Source: Seison nebaliae
Taxonomy: Eukaryota; Rotifera; Pararotatoria; Seisonacea; Seisonidae
Length of the DNA stretch: 62,440 bases
Assembly (NCBI GenBank): GCA_023231475.1
Contig: JALJEE010001778.1
Coordinates: 1-62,440 of the forward strand
Direction of reading: 5' to 3'
Under the pieces are notes generated by a model that saw only the letters and a list, made by a program, of their open reading frames with translations, had not been told where the DNA came from and ran no database searches. The position numbers were made by a program, and so were the translations under genes. This document shows, one piece after another, positions 40,219-52,326 of the stretch. Position 1 is the stretch's first letter; each line of letters starts with the position of its first letter.

Positions 40219-42491
40219 GAATGGAAATCTTTTAATAGTAGTATTCGAAAAGTCTTTAGAATTATAGTGCAAATTTATTTATAGAAATAAATGTTTGAAT
40301 TCCATTCTAAATTTATTCATTTTTCTAATTTTTTTATATTATTATTTCATTTCTGCTAATTTGTTGAATAAAATCTATCTATATTTGTCGTATAAACTAT
40401 TCTAACATAATAAATTGAATTTATGAAACATAAATTATTCTGTGAAATTAAAGAAGTTTTATTAATAAATTGTTGTATTAAGAATATTAACTTTAGAAAT
40501 GTAGGATGGAGATTTGTCTGATTATATAATAAATTTGTATTGAAAATAAGAATCAGTTTAAAAAATTGTATGTTTAAATAAAAATACTTTTAAAAAATGA
40601 CGATGAGGTGAGATTTCTTGATGGTGAGAGATAGAAGATATTTCATTAGATATATTGTTACGTGCTGTAATATGGCAATAGATCAGATTAATTCCAATAT
40701 TTAACTGGAATTAATCAGCAATAGACAACAGCTCGGTAATAATACATCTCTGAAATAAGTTCAGATGTGGAGGAGTGACGAAATGGAAAAAACGAGAATT
40801 GAAAATGAGGAATGGATAAATCAGTTAAAGAATGGAATTACACTCCTGTATAAATACGTTCACATTTTCCCCTCGTTCACTTTATACGATTATCGCCTAA
40901 TGGTATATGACTGTGAGTGATGCGAGAGAAGCAAACGATTATTGTTACTAATGACAACATCGATTGAAGTTCAATCAAATAGTTTAAGGTTCGAATACGA
41001 TTAGTTATTTTTTCGAGAGAATCATGTAAATAACATAAATGAAATGAAAAGATTCCTTATATGTTTCCTTCTTTTCCTCTCGTGAAGTTTAACAGAAATA
41101 TTCTTTTACGAATCGAGTTATATGAATTTCTTTCTTCTTTCCCAAACTCGTCCAACTATAATAAATACCAATATTAATCGATGAAAACTTTCCTTCATTC
41201 CACTACACATTTCTATCGTTATTCTTGTTGTTGCTGTTGTTGTTACAATTGTGCTTCAAATAAAATAAATCTGCTTATGTCTTCCATATTCCCACAAAAC
41301 TTGCAACAATTTTGCATAATCTTTCTCTGTATCCATGCGAAATTCGATCACTCCTACCTGAAAAATGGCAAGAAGAATTTCGAAGAGAATTCCAACAAAA
41401 TATTGATTTTTCTCATTTAAAAAAATTCGATAGGAAAATTGGACTGGTTTCTTTTTTTGAAGAAAGAAATGAATAAAAAAAGAAAACTAAGAAAAGTAAG
41501 GTGAATTATTGAGAATTTATATGAATTCTAATTGAAAGAAATATTAATATAAATTGTCGAGGAGAATGATTGAGCTAAATAGTAATTGTATTAACAAAAA
41601 GAAAACTCTTGAAACTAATTCAAGAAGCCGTAGGCAACACTTGGAACCTGAAACGAAAACGTTCATAACAAAAACAGAATAAGCGACATTCGTCAAAAAA
41701 GAACTTTATTCTCTTTTATATGTTCAACAATTTGCGATCTACTGGAAGCTAAATAATTCTTTCTACTAAAGTTTCTTCTACTTTCCTTATAATTATTCGT
41801 TGCTCTTGTAACAATTATTGTTTCTTCTTTACACTCCAATTCATTGTTTCTATAACGACAATTATTTGAAGCGAATCGATTTATTATCGAAGGAAATATG
41901 GATGAAATTTTAATTTCTTTCATTTTTACCTAGTAGCAAATATTGTTCTCCTGATACTATTGATTGCATATATTTCCCTATCCAACCTATTCACACACTT
42001 TCATTATGAAGTCGTTTCATACATTTCTTTTCATATATCTTTCTATTCTCTTCTCGTTGCGTATATCGGCATATCGATATATTTATTCTCCTATTCGCTT
42101 GCGTCTCCTCAACTTTGGTACAACATTTACAAATTGAAAAATAACTGAAACACACTTTGTGTAATGATTCTCGGATAAAAAACTCTTGTTAATGTTTTTT
42201 TTTAATTGTTAGCATGTTCATTTGACTAAAAACTACCTATCATTACCTCCAAAACTTTCAATTGAAAGAATCCGTTTATTCTGAATAGAACCAGATCCTT
42301 AAGATGAAATCAACGATTGTCAATAATTATTTAGATTTCATCCAATTGAAATATAAAATTTGGTACTTTGATAAAATATGATAGATAAATATTCGTATAA
42401 AATAAAACAAACTTATACCACTTAAACAGAATATTATAATTTCAAATAATTTACTAAACTTTTCTTTATTAATTTTGTACTCTAAAATTAT
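40219..42491. other. Intergenic, cathepsin D to the transposon
   Basis: About 2.3 kb. A TATAAATA near 40857 is followed at 41044 by a 13-codon frame that looks like the start of a signal peptide, but no continuation was found. A poly-Cys stretch at 41230 comes from a TGT/TGC repeat. No gene is supported. Confidence 0.4.
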
Positions 42492-42499
42492 TGTGCAAC

Positions 42500-43241
42500 T
42501 AGTGATGGGGACACGAAGTGCGAAGGGAAATTAATTTCTTCGTCCCCCTTTTAATAAATGAAAAATTCCAGCCATCTTCCCTTCGCGAGCTATACATACT
42601 CCCATTTCGCGAAGGGAAACGAAGTGAAGGAAAGAAAAGAAGAAAAAAAGGGACGGCGAAGCAACATTTTTTTGAAAGTCCTTTTCCTACTTTAACGGAC
42701 AGAATAGTACTGGGACAATATAATCGTTGAAAAATTATGATAGGGGGAAAATATTTTTTTTTAGGAATAAAAATTTTTATCCAAATACAAAAAAAAAGAA
42801 TAAAATGTAAATGAAAATATTATCAATATCAAAAAATGTCAATATCGTAGTCGGAGATATTACCACCATCAACTCTTTAAAGTTGCCGATAAGCCGATTA
42901 CTATTTTTTGATTTTGATAATATTTTCATTTACATTTTATTCCTTTTTTTTGTATCTATATAAAAATTTTTATTCCTAAAAAAATATATTTTTCCCCCTA
43001 TCATAATTTTTCAACGATTATATTCTCCCAGTACTATTCTGTCCGTTAAAGTAGGAAAAGGACTTTCAAAAAAATGTTGCTTCGCCGTCCCTTTTTTTCT
43101 TCTTTTCTTTCCTTCACTTCGTTTCCCTTCGCGAAGTGGGAGTATGTATAGCTCGCGAAGGGAAGATGGCTGGAATTTTTCATTTATTAAAAGGGGGACG
43201 AAGAAATTAATTTCCCTTCGCACTTTGTATCCCCATCACTA
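42500..43241. mobile_element. Foldback (palindromic) non-autonomous transposon with hAT-like ends
   Basis: A 742-base inverted repeat: arms 42500-42837 and 42903-43241 are almost identical when one is reversed, differing at only a few positions, around a 65-base centre. The ends read TAGTGATGGGG and its reverse complement. The 8-base sequence TGTGCAAC lies directly outside each end (42492-42499 and 43242-43249), as a target-site duplication. Eight-base duplications with TA/CA-GTGATGG-like ends are characteristic of hAT elements. No transposase is encoded; each arm holds the same 70-codon frame, which is a mirror artefact. The near-identity of the arms suggests recent insertion or gene conversion between arms. 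Confidence 0.88.
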
Positions 43242-43249
43242 TGTGCAAC

Positions 43250-44307
43250 TCAATGGGAAAGTTATAAAAAATATCAAATAATCAATTAAGATAATGTCGT
43301 TTTCGCAATAATGCTACAAATTGCACGGAATGAAATAGACAAAATAACTGCCATCGTATAGACATTGGTTGGCTTATGAACTTCGTTGCTATTGACAATA
43401 CTAGCTAATTTCACTCAATTGCATTTTATTAAATGATGAGGAAATAGGAAAATTATTTCTTAACAATTTTAATGGTTGGTAAAAAAACGCTCGCAAAATT
43501 TAATATAATAACTTGACAATTAGTTCTATTTAATGTTACATACAGTCTGACGTTGATGAGTTTGAATTCAATATTATTCTTCGATCGTCTATACTTGTGC
43601 TCTTTCTTGTTTGTTTAACCAGTTACTAGTGAGGTTATTTATATGTTGAAAATATTGAACTATTTTTGGAAGGAATATCGAGAATACCGAAAGTTCTTTA
43701 GGAAATTCGATATGCAATTCAAATAAAACAAATATTAAATTGTTGACAGTCAACTGATCGATATACGTTCCATGAGAATAATTTGGAGATGAATGTATTG
43801 CACTTTCCAATGTATATTGGAGAGAAACTGCATGTTTCAATATTTTTTCCGTTCAACAAACTATATATCTCTACTTAAACAATTTAATACAACTTGAACA
43901 TGATAATTGCATTACTTTCTAGAACAAAACATATTCTAATTCTATAATGTAAATAATACAACGTGGATACACTGCTTTAGTTCCGGATCAATTATCAACG
44001 ATTATCGATAATAATTATTTTTTCTATAACAAATATTAATCAAATTTACTTATAAGTCTTCACCCGAAAGAAGTTTCACCAAAATTTATTGAGAAATGAA
44101 AGAAATGGTATAAAATCATATAATTTAAATTATTACTGAATAAGAAGATATTTGATGAGATGAATGAGAAGAAAATTGTTAAAAAAGAAAAAGAAATGAC
44201 ATTTGAGATTTGTTCGTGATATTAGTAGAAAATAAATTAGATCATCATCAAGAAAATAGTATAGTATTATTTGACATTTCAACTAATCGCATAAACCACA
44301 CCTACAA
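43250..44307. other. Intergenic, transposon to LIM-homeodomain gene
   Basis: About 1.06 kb containing the 3' region of the LIM-homeodomain gene. An 83-codon minus-strand frame at 43589-43840 starts with TTG and has no recognisable motif. Nothing else is seen. Confidence 0.4.
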
Positions 44308-46650
44308 TCACATATACGATTTTATTGTATTATTGTGCATTGTCATCTGTTGTGATAATGTATTACTATTTTTTTCTTGTACAGGATTATTATTAACATT
44401 CTTATTTAAATCCATTTGATTATTGTTCAGACAGAAATTATTTGGAAATGCATTAAATTGATTATGTTGTTCCATCAAATCCTTATTTCCAATTTGAAAA
44501 TGTTCATTTTGTAGAAGAAGATAATTTGGATTATTCAATGTTGATTGATACGAATCTTTATCAAACATTGTCCGTTCACTACTTAAATGATTCATTTCAG
44601 TTCCATTATTGAATGTGTCATAAATTTTAGGATTCTGACCATTCTTTTCGATTTTACTCCAATGTTCGTTTGTTAAATAATTATTAGCAAGATATAATTT
44701 CTGATCAAGAGCTTTATTACTTTCACTATCTACGTCCGATTGAAATGATGCTAAAAATGAGAAAATATAAAATGAAAAAAATTCGACTCTTTTAAAACTA
44801 ACAGTCTAATACTTCTTCATCTTCAATCTCAACATCCATATCAACTTCCCCGTCATCCTCTTCGTCAATATCTTCTTCGTCGTTTTCTTCCTTTCTATTT
44901 ATGTCCCAATATTCGTCTTCATTATTATTGATATATCCACTGTCGTCGGTTGAAGTGGCATCTTCATTCTCTTTCTCTTGTTTCAAATTCTTACTAGTCA
45001 TATTCTTCACCTTCTCCGCATTTGACATACTTCCTTTACTTTTGTTAATTTGACTACGTCGTTGTAATTTCTTCATCTAAAAAGTTATAATCATCTCAGA
45101 AAATAAATATTGGATATAATAATAACTTTCGCTCGTTCATTTTGGAACCAGACTTGTACGACCCGTACACTCAATCCTGTCTCCGCTGCCAATTGTTCAC
45201 GAACTTTTCTACAAGGCTTTGCTGATGCTTCAAAAGCCCCACGGAACTTTCGTCTCTGAGAACTTGTCAAAATTGTCCTTGGACGTTTTGGACCACGTCG
45301 ACATAAAGATGCTGCATGTGCTACAAAACTTGCCGCCGTCATATTTGCTGCTGAACCGCCTGGACGCATAACATTAGGGAAATTGGTAAAAGCGGATGCT
45401 GGAGTATTCATTGACGGTGCAAAGCCAAGACCATAAGGTCTACTCGTTGCAAAGGCGTTGTTCGCTTGTGATGTTGAGAAGAAATTATTTTGGAAATCAT
45501 TCAAATTCTTTTCATTATTTGTTGAATTTTTATTATCCAATTTCATATCGTTTTCTTTAAATAAATCGAATTGAAATATATTTTCAAATGATCAAATGAA
45601 TTGAAACTAACGATTAAAAGTAAGGAAAGGTGATGGCAAGAAGAAGTCAGCTGGCATATTAGTAGTATGTGGAAATAGTACTGGGGGCATAGGAAATGAA
45701 AATTGACCATCATTCGGACGATGTTCCTTCTTCAATTTACTCATTTCTTGCCAATGAGTTGCACAAAGTATCTTCGAACTATTCCTGCCATTCTCATCAT
45801 TGACGATAGCATACTTCTCACCTTTCTGTAATTTAGTTCCACATTCTGAACAAGAGAAACATTCGATATGATAATACTGCATTTTATTCTTTTCCGGATT
45901 TAATGTACTTCTATTATTGATCAGATACACCTTCGCCTCTTCGTTGATTTGATTCAAACATTTTTCGCACCGAATAATTTTCTTTTCCGATTCCGTCGAT
46001 GATCTGCAACACATGCCAATTATTAGACTTTTATGTTTCATATGCATATTTCCTCCGAACGATGAGCAAATATAGAGAAGTTAAAAGGATTAATTTTGCC
46101 CGATCCTCATAACGGAAACTAAAAAATGTTAAAAGGACATTTGTCTAAACTCCTCCAAATAAGAAAACGATCATTTTTAGAAGGATTAACGACTCTCAAA
46201 AATGCTCCAAAATCAAATTTAATTAATTAATAAGTATTTTATGATGAGTAATAAAAAGTTAAATTTCTGATACTTTTTAAACTCGATAAGTATCAATAAT
46301 AATTGGGATTTTGAAAAGACAAACTATGATTTCGAAAAAAATAACTTTAAAAAATCTTCTTTACAAAATAATTGACCATTTTTGAAGAAACATCGATCTT
46401 CTAATAAATTGTGACAGGACGAACATTGGAGACATTGCTCATGCCAATAGCAATTTAATAAGAACACTCGATATTGATCTGCTATTGGCTCGTTGCATTT
46501 TTGACAAATATAAACTGATTCGACATCATTTAATTGGGATGTTTGAGATGTAGATGTATCGCCGTCAAAAGACATGGATGATGGTGATAACATTAAGGAT
46601 GTGGATTTGGCGAAAGTTATCGGTTTTTCACAAACAGTGGACGAATTCAT
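44308..46650 (-). CDS. LMX1: LMX1/LIM-6-class LIM-homeodomain transcription factor
   Basis: Five exons: 46650..46346, 46003..45612, 45554..45127, 45076..44803 and 44750..44308, giving 613 residues; phases 2, 1, 0 and 1 agree. LIM1 starts at CQKC (about 49) and LIM2 at CEKC (about 114), each with paired Cys/His ligands. LIM2 carries a longer-than-usual insert. The homeodomain (about 320-380) begins [16 protein letters not shown], contains [27 protein letters not shown] and is LMX1-like throughout. Position 52 is Glu (WFQNERAK) where LMX1 usually has Gln. An acidic stretch and a long Asn/Gln-rich tail follow. LMX1/LIM-6 factors specify neuron types. The first intron (342 bases) is among the longest in the window. 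Confidence 0.94.
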
Positions 46651-49600
46651 TGTTCATTGAAGGCGATGAAAATAGAAGAATCTGTAACTAGATAAAATTT
46701 GAGAAATAATAATATTAAGCACCGTAGGAAGTTTAGCACACGTTACTCTAACGGATGACATTAATAATATGATGTTCCGGAAATCATTCAGTCGCTTATC
46801 ACTAAACATTAAACGAACATTTTGTGCACTAACTCAGCGGTAAGAACAGTTGACACCTTTCGTAAAGATAAGAACTTGTTTAATAAAACAGAAAGCAAAT
46901 AATAAGAAAAAGAAGGGGAGGTTGAGTCAATGTGAAGTCAATAGAGTAGTGTTGAACTGATTGAAAGTGAAGAAGATTAGAGATTGGAATGAAGTGGTTA
47001 TAAAAGATCAAACATGAAAATAGATGATATTCATAAACAGAAAAGAAATAATTAGAAATGATGTAACGATGTACTTGATGGGAGAAAGAAGAAAGAGTTC
47101 AGTTATCGGTAGAATAATCGTTCACTATTTCATCATCGATACCACTCCTTTTAAGATTGAATATGGTCACAGCAATTCGGAGGGGAAAGTCACAAATCGC
47201 CAAAGAATGTTTCGATGACAAGTATCAAATAGATTGCTGTCAATTTGTCCAGTTCATATTTTCTTGTCGGAAGAATTTCAGTTATTAGTTTTCCTTCTAC
47301 TATTCTTTCAGGAACTTTCAGATCTTCCTGCCAACTCAATCTCAGAGAGAAATTCTTTAATCTTTCCAACTTAAATAAACATTTTAACTATTTCATGATA
47401 CCGTTCATATACCATCATTCATTGAAGGATTATCGATCTTCGTTTGACCAATTGTGATGAAGAAGCACGTTTATTAATTTTGAGAAATATGCGCAAACGT
47501 TGTGCCGTTCAGCTACAGACGATAAATAAAGTGAAACCAATTAGAGTAGACGCTCCAAAAAAGTGAACGAAGTACGAAAAGAAAATAGATCAATCAACAC
47601 AACTTATTCTTCACATGATTCGTTTAAAAAGATTGAAAGGAAGCTAAGGAAATTCTCATCGATATCTTAGAGAGAGATACAGAGGAATTGATATGAAAAT
47701 TATTCAAACATAATCTTTCTCGCTTCCACCAACGAAACTGTGAGAGTAGCAAACATAATTATTAACATGAATGTTGTCGAAACATTTGGAAGTGTCGGCA
47801 TTCATTTCGTTTATTCTTAATTTAACACGATCTATCGTCTTTTGTTTCTATATCTCAATCTCTATCGATTATTCCATTCAAACGACTTCAGCCAATCAAG
47901 AACTTTATTAAAAATCTAACAATCTTACCATCATCACCTAAACACGCATCTTTCATTGTAATTCCACGTAATAATAATAATAATAATAAATGACGAATCC
48001 ATAACAACCACAATAGATTTTACGATTCTCTACTTCATAACTAGAAAAAAAAATCTCTATAAATTTCAACAACTTTCTTCAACTTTTCCATCATCGAAGT
48101 GATGAAAAGGAATAATCTATTTTTTTTTATATTAAATGTATCTCTCTGAAAATTATGTAATAATTTATTTTCGTTGAGGAACGAAAATTAACCAATCGAA
48201 TTAGGGGAAAGTTCTTATTAGTATTCATCGCGAAGTAGTACGATTAGGAGACGATGATAAATGAAGTAATTAGAAGTGAATGGAATAAATCGATAAATTT
48301 CATATATTTCGTTGGAAAATTTTAATAAAATTATTTTGAAGAACATCTTAATGTGAGGTTTGTTTAGAAGGGAAATATCCAAAATCTATGCTCAGTCAAC
48401 AATTTAATAAAGAAGAATGGAGACAATCTTATCAGTAGCCGAAGGTAGGACGATGATGCATGGAAGCAGAAATCTTGCTTTCCTTCTAGTCATTTGCCTA
48501 TTATATTTCAATCTTATCTTCTTCATGATATGATTTTATTCATCTCAATTTATTGCTTCGAAATTTCCAACTAAATTTCCTTTTCCTGATACGAATGAAT
48601 TCGTTTGTAGAAAGGTGTAAATTACCACTCTTCTAATAACATGAGAATACTCATCATCTCCGAGAATATAATTCGAGTGCATCAAATTCTATCAAATTAA
48701 CGATATTTATTCCATGAATATCACACGATCATTTAAATGATCTTTCTAAAATGAAAACGATTCAGTAAAGAATCATTATTGAATTGATTGACAATTCAAA
48801 TCTCTCACAGAATGGAAAAGTTCTCAATATGTGGAAGTTTAAAATCCGTTTTGGTATTTGTCAACTGCAATATCAGTATCCGAGTATCAGTGGAAATCGG
48901 TAGGAAAGCTTCATCTGCCTCTTCATCTTTTATTAAGTTTATCTTATGCAACTGATCGCTGAACCAATAAAGGCGAATCAATTTCGGAACTTAAAATTTA
49001 TTCCTTTGAAGATTATAGGTGAGTCGATCGTCGATGTTCATCGTCGTCGTTACATATGAAAAAGAATGAGAGAGGAAAGTTAAATATCTCAATATTAAAT
49101 TCTTTTAGATAGACCAACGAAAACTACAACATCTAACTAACGGAAAAAGGCAGAAGAGGTGAACAAGAGAAACGTTCATTCCACCAACATCAATAATATT
49201 CACAAGTGCTTCGATTTTTCCGACTGCAACACTCTCATTTAAATAATTCAATAAACAGAATATTACTTCCTGTCATCTCGAACATTCGACTTCGTTTTTC
49301 CACTTCGATTATCCCAATATAGCAGTTGCTTTACAACTTCTTTTTAATAAAATTCCGATTGAATCGTAACAGTCAAATCAGTTTCATGTCAATCGTCACA
49401 TCCATCCATTAGGTATGGTGAATGACGGAAATAATGTTAATGTTGATTAATGAGTAAAATAAAAAGAAGAATTTTATTTTCAAATTTAAATTTTATTTCT
49501 TAATAAACAATTGAAGAAAAAAATTACAAACATTCTACATTGAATACGTCTCAATCAATAAAAGATGGTATCTGATTATTGATTATTATCAGTGGAAATG

Positions 49601-50563
49601 CTTCACGAATGAAATATTATTGAAAATTTAACGACAATTTAATTTCTCCAACGTCCAACGATATTTTTTCCGTTCAATATCTCGTGAATATTTCCCATAG
49701 TAATAATTCACTATCGTCTCACTTGATATAATGCCACAGATGTTAATTAATGATGATTAGAAGATATTATCGAATCCATTAAATATATACAAAATTATAT
49801 ATTCTATTTTGGATCTAACAAATCTTACAATTACTATTAATGGAAAGTAAAATAAAGAAAGAATAATATAATAAATATATAGTATAATAAATAAGAAAGA
49901 GTAATATTCCGTTCGTTATTTTTTTCTTATTAGAAACGTTAAGAATGATAAAAAAAAATGAATCAATAATTAACATTTCTTCAATTTTCTCTTTCTCTCC
50001 ATCATTGGTTCATAAGAGACGAATAATGTCCACTTGTTCTTTCAAGAAGAGTAATGGATGAAGTGAAGGGAATAGATCAATCATTAACGATCAAACATGA
50101 TAATATAGAAATAAATACAAGATTAAAATAGAAAGTAATCATCATAGAAAATAACGATGAAAAATTGACTTATATGTTTTGTAATTTTCAAAAGATTTCT
50201 CTGTGAATAATTTTAAATCTTTGAATTGTATTGATGTTCTGATAGATTGGATAATCTTCAGAGTAATGGAATGTCTTGGTTCATTTTGATTGTTTTTGGA
50301 TGGATGTTGATATTCTGATCTCAAATGTTTGAATGAGCGAACTCTATTTTAAAAGAGATTTTTAAGAAAACAAGAACAATTCTCACTCAGTCAGAAACAC
50401 TCGGACATAGATAAATTGTGACGAACAGAAGGAAGAATATTTACAGTTTGAAATTGTGATTGACGAATGGCTATGTCGTCATCATTGCTTTTGATAACCG
50501 GGTATAATTCTTCAGAATAAGCGAATAAACCATTTTCTTCAATTTGGCTTTCTTTCGAATTCT
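46651..50563. other. Long upstream region of the LIM-homeodomain gene
   Basis: About 3.9 kb with no supportable gene. Short frames (47024-47457, 50142-50324) show no motif or splice continuity. It contains a TAA/ATA repeat near 47970. It also holds the 3' side of the basic-protein gene at its right edge. Its length and place fit cis-regulatory DNA of a developmental gene. Confidence 0.5.
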
Positions 50564-51350
50564 TCAAAAATTGTTAGGAGATGTTGAAGATTTAATATCT
50601 TTTAAAAACTTTTCGAAACCGAAATCTCTTTGAGAAGATCTCGATTTTTCAGTAAACGACGGTAATCGAGTTCTTCTATTCTCATCGTTTTCAGAAGATG
50701 GCGAATAGAAGAGTGTTTGTTGACGATATCTCTGATGAATTGTTTGCATTGTCTTTCGACGTCCATGATCAACAAGACGTGAGTGATATGTTGAATGTGT
50801 AGTTCTTTTGACGATACTCACATCATCTTGAATGACTTTCGACAAATTATGCAAAGTATTTTTTAGCAGAGTTCTTTTCCGTAGATCTAACTTATATGAA
50901 CCGTTACTCTGTTTGAAAACCAACGGAGACGGCAATCCCAAACGATTTGCTTTGCGACGTTTCATTCGTTGTTTCTCTTTGTTTCTCGCCCTTAATTTTA
51001 AACTTGTGATATTCAAAATTCTTTCAATTAAATTATCATCATTTAACGTATTATTTTTCGATCCATCACCACAACGACTACGATGTCTGTAAGCGTCCGA
51101 TGTTCCTCGGTTGGGGCCCATTGTACGATCAACGACAAGTTCACAAATATCCACTAATATTAAAGTAATGCAAGATATAAAATGAAAAAGATAAAAAATT
51201 TTCTTTTTGCCTTTTACAATTGAAAGTTCTCCTTTAACCAATTCCAATGAAAATTGTAATATGTTTAAATTCTTCTTTCTCTTTCCGTATTTTAATGGAA
51301 TTCGTTCGTCTTATACCGTAAATAAATAACTTTCTTTCTTCGATGGACAT
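50564..51350 (-). CDS. Basic protein of unknown family
   Basis: Two exons, 51350..51239 and 51153..50564, giving 233 residues. The phase-1 intron has a GTTAAA donor and TATTAG acceptor. Reading straight through instead would need a TTG start and would insert a false hydrophobic segment, which is intron sequence. The protein starts MSIEERKLFIYG and is rich in Arg, Lys and Ser, with RNKEKQRMKRRKANRLGLPSP near the middle, a likely nuclear localisation signal. The C-terminal third is Arg/Ser-rich and probably disordered. No domain is recognised. Confidence 0.6.
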
Positions 51351-52326
51351 AGATGAGAAGAAATTCAATCTTATTACTTTTATCTTAAATAACTACTAGT
51401 CAATATTTTGGAAAAAAATTTATTTTCATACTTTTAGCTTGTCATGTAAAGAAAAAATTACGTCATTTTTTCAAATTTATTTATCTTCTCTTTATTTGAT
51501 TAACGAGAGTTTTTGTTGACATGGCAATTAACAGATCTTTCTTACTTTTCACATTCGTCTTACACTTCAACATTACCATTTAAGACCTCAACCATTAGAC
51601 ATTGAATATTAAACTGACAATTATATTTTGTGAATAGAATTTTATTAATAAATAAATTTTTACATTTAAATTTATAGAAATATTAGTGGAATGTTCAATA
51701 GCTTTTTTTTTAATTACTAATAAATAATTAGAAATATATAAAATACATATGAACATTTCTTAAAATGGGGAATCTCCGATGTTTAAATTCTTATGCATTA
51801 TTCGTAATAATCCAATCGACATCTTTCATTTTATTGCCAAAGATTTGACAAACATTTTTTTGAGTTTTTAAACAATTTTTACTAACTAACTTCTAACTTG
51901 TAAAACTACGCTGCTAAAAATTGGGGACCAAGTGAAAGTTTGGAAATTATCGAAAAACTCATAAATAATTGATTTCTATGAATAATTAATGACAACAAAC
52001 AAATAAGTCAATAATATTTGGAGAACATTTGGTGTAAATTGCCCGTTTTTCGTATGATATACATAGGTTATGAATTGGTTGAGAATTAAAATCGAAAGAG
52101 TTTTATTACAAATGAAAGAAAAATGAGGAAAAATAAGAAAATATGTTTGACTTGATAATGATAATGTGGAAAGGTAATCATATAGCGATGGAATAACATC
52201 GGGTCATATCGAATGATTTACCTTCAATTTTAATTGATCCAAATTACAAAAATTAAAAAACTTAAGATGATATTAATATAAAATAATTAATTTCAATTTT
52301 TCAATTCTCTGTCGCATATCACATTT
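51351..52326. other. Intergenic spacer
   Basis: About 1 kb of AT-rich DNA upstream of the basic-protein gene and downstream of the next minus-strand gene. No feature is recognised. Confidence 0.45.

Noticed and set aside
40980-41000. GGTTCGAAT resembling a tRNA T-loop
   Set aside because: No acceptor stem, D-arm or anticodon arm can be drawn around it.
42518-43223. Two 70-codon frames that are nearly identical on opposite strands
   Set aside because: They are the same sequence read in each arm of the foldback element, with no homology to a transposase.
43589-43840. 83-codon minus-strand frame near the transposon
   Set aside because: It starts at TTG and has no recognisable motif or splice continuity.
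51122-51247. Hydrophobic N-terminus on the basic protein
   Set aside because: The segment is intron sequence with a GTTAAA donor and TATTAG acceptor; splicing gives an ATG-started protein without it.
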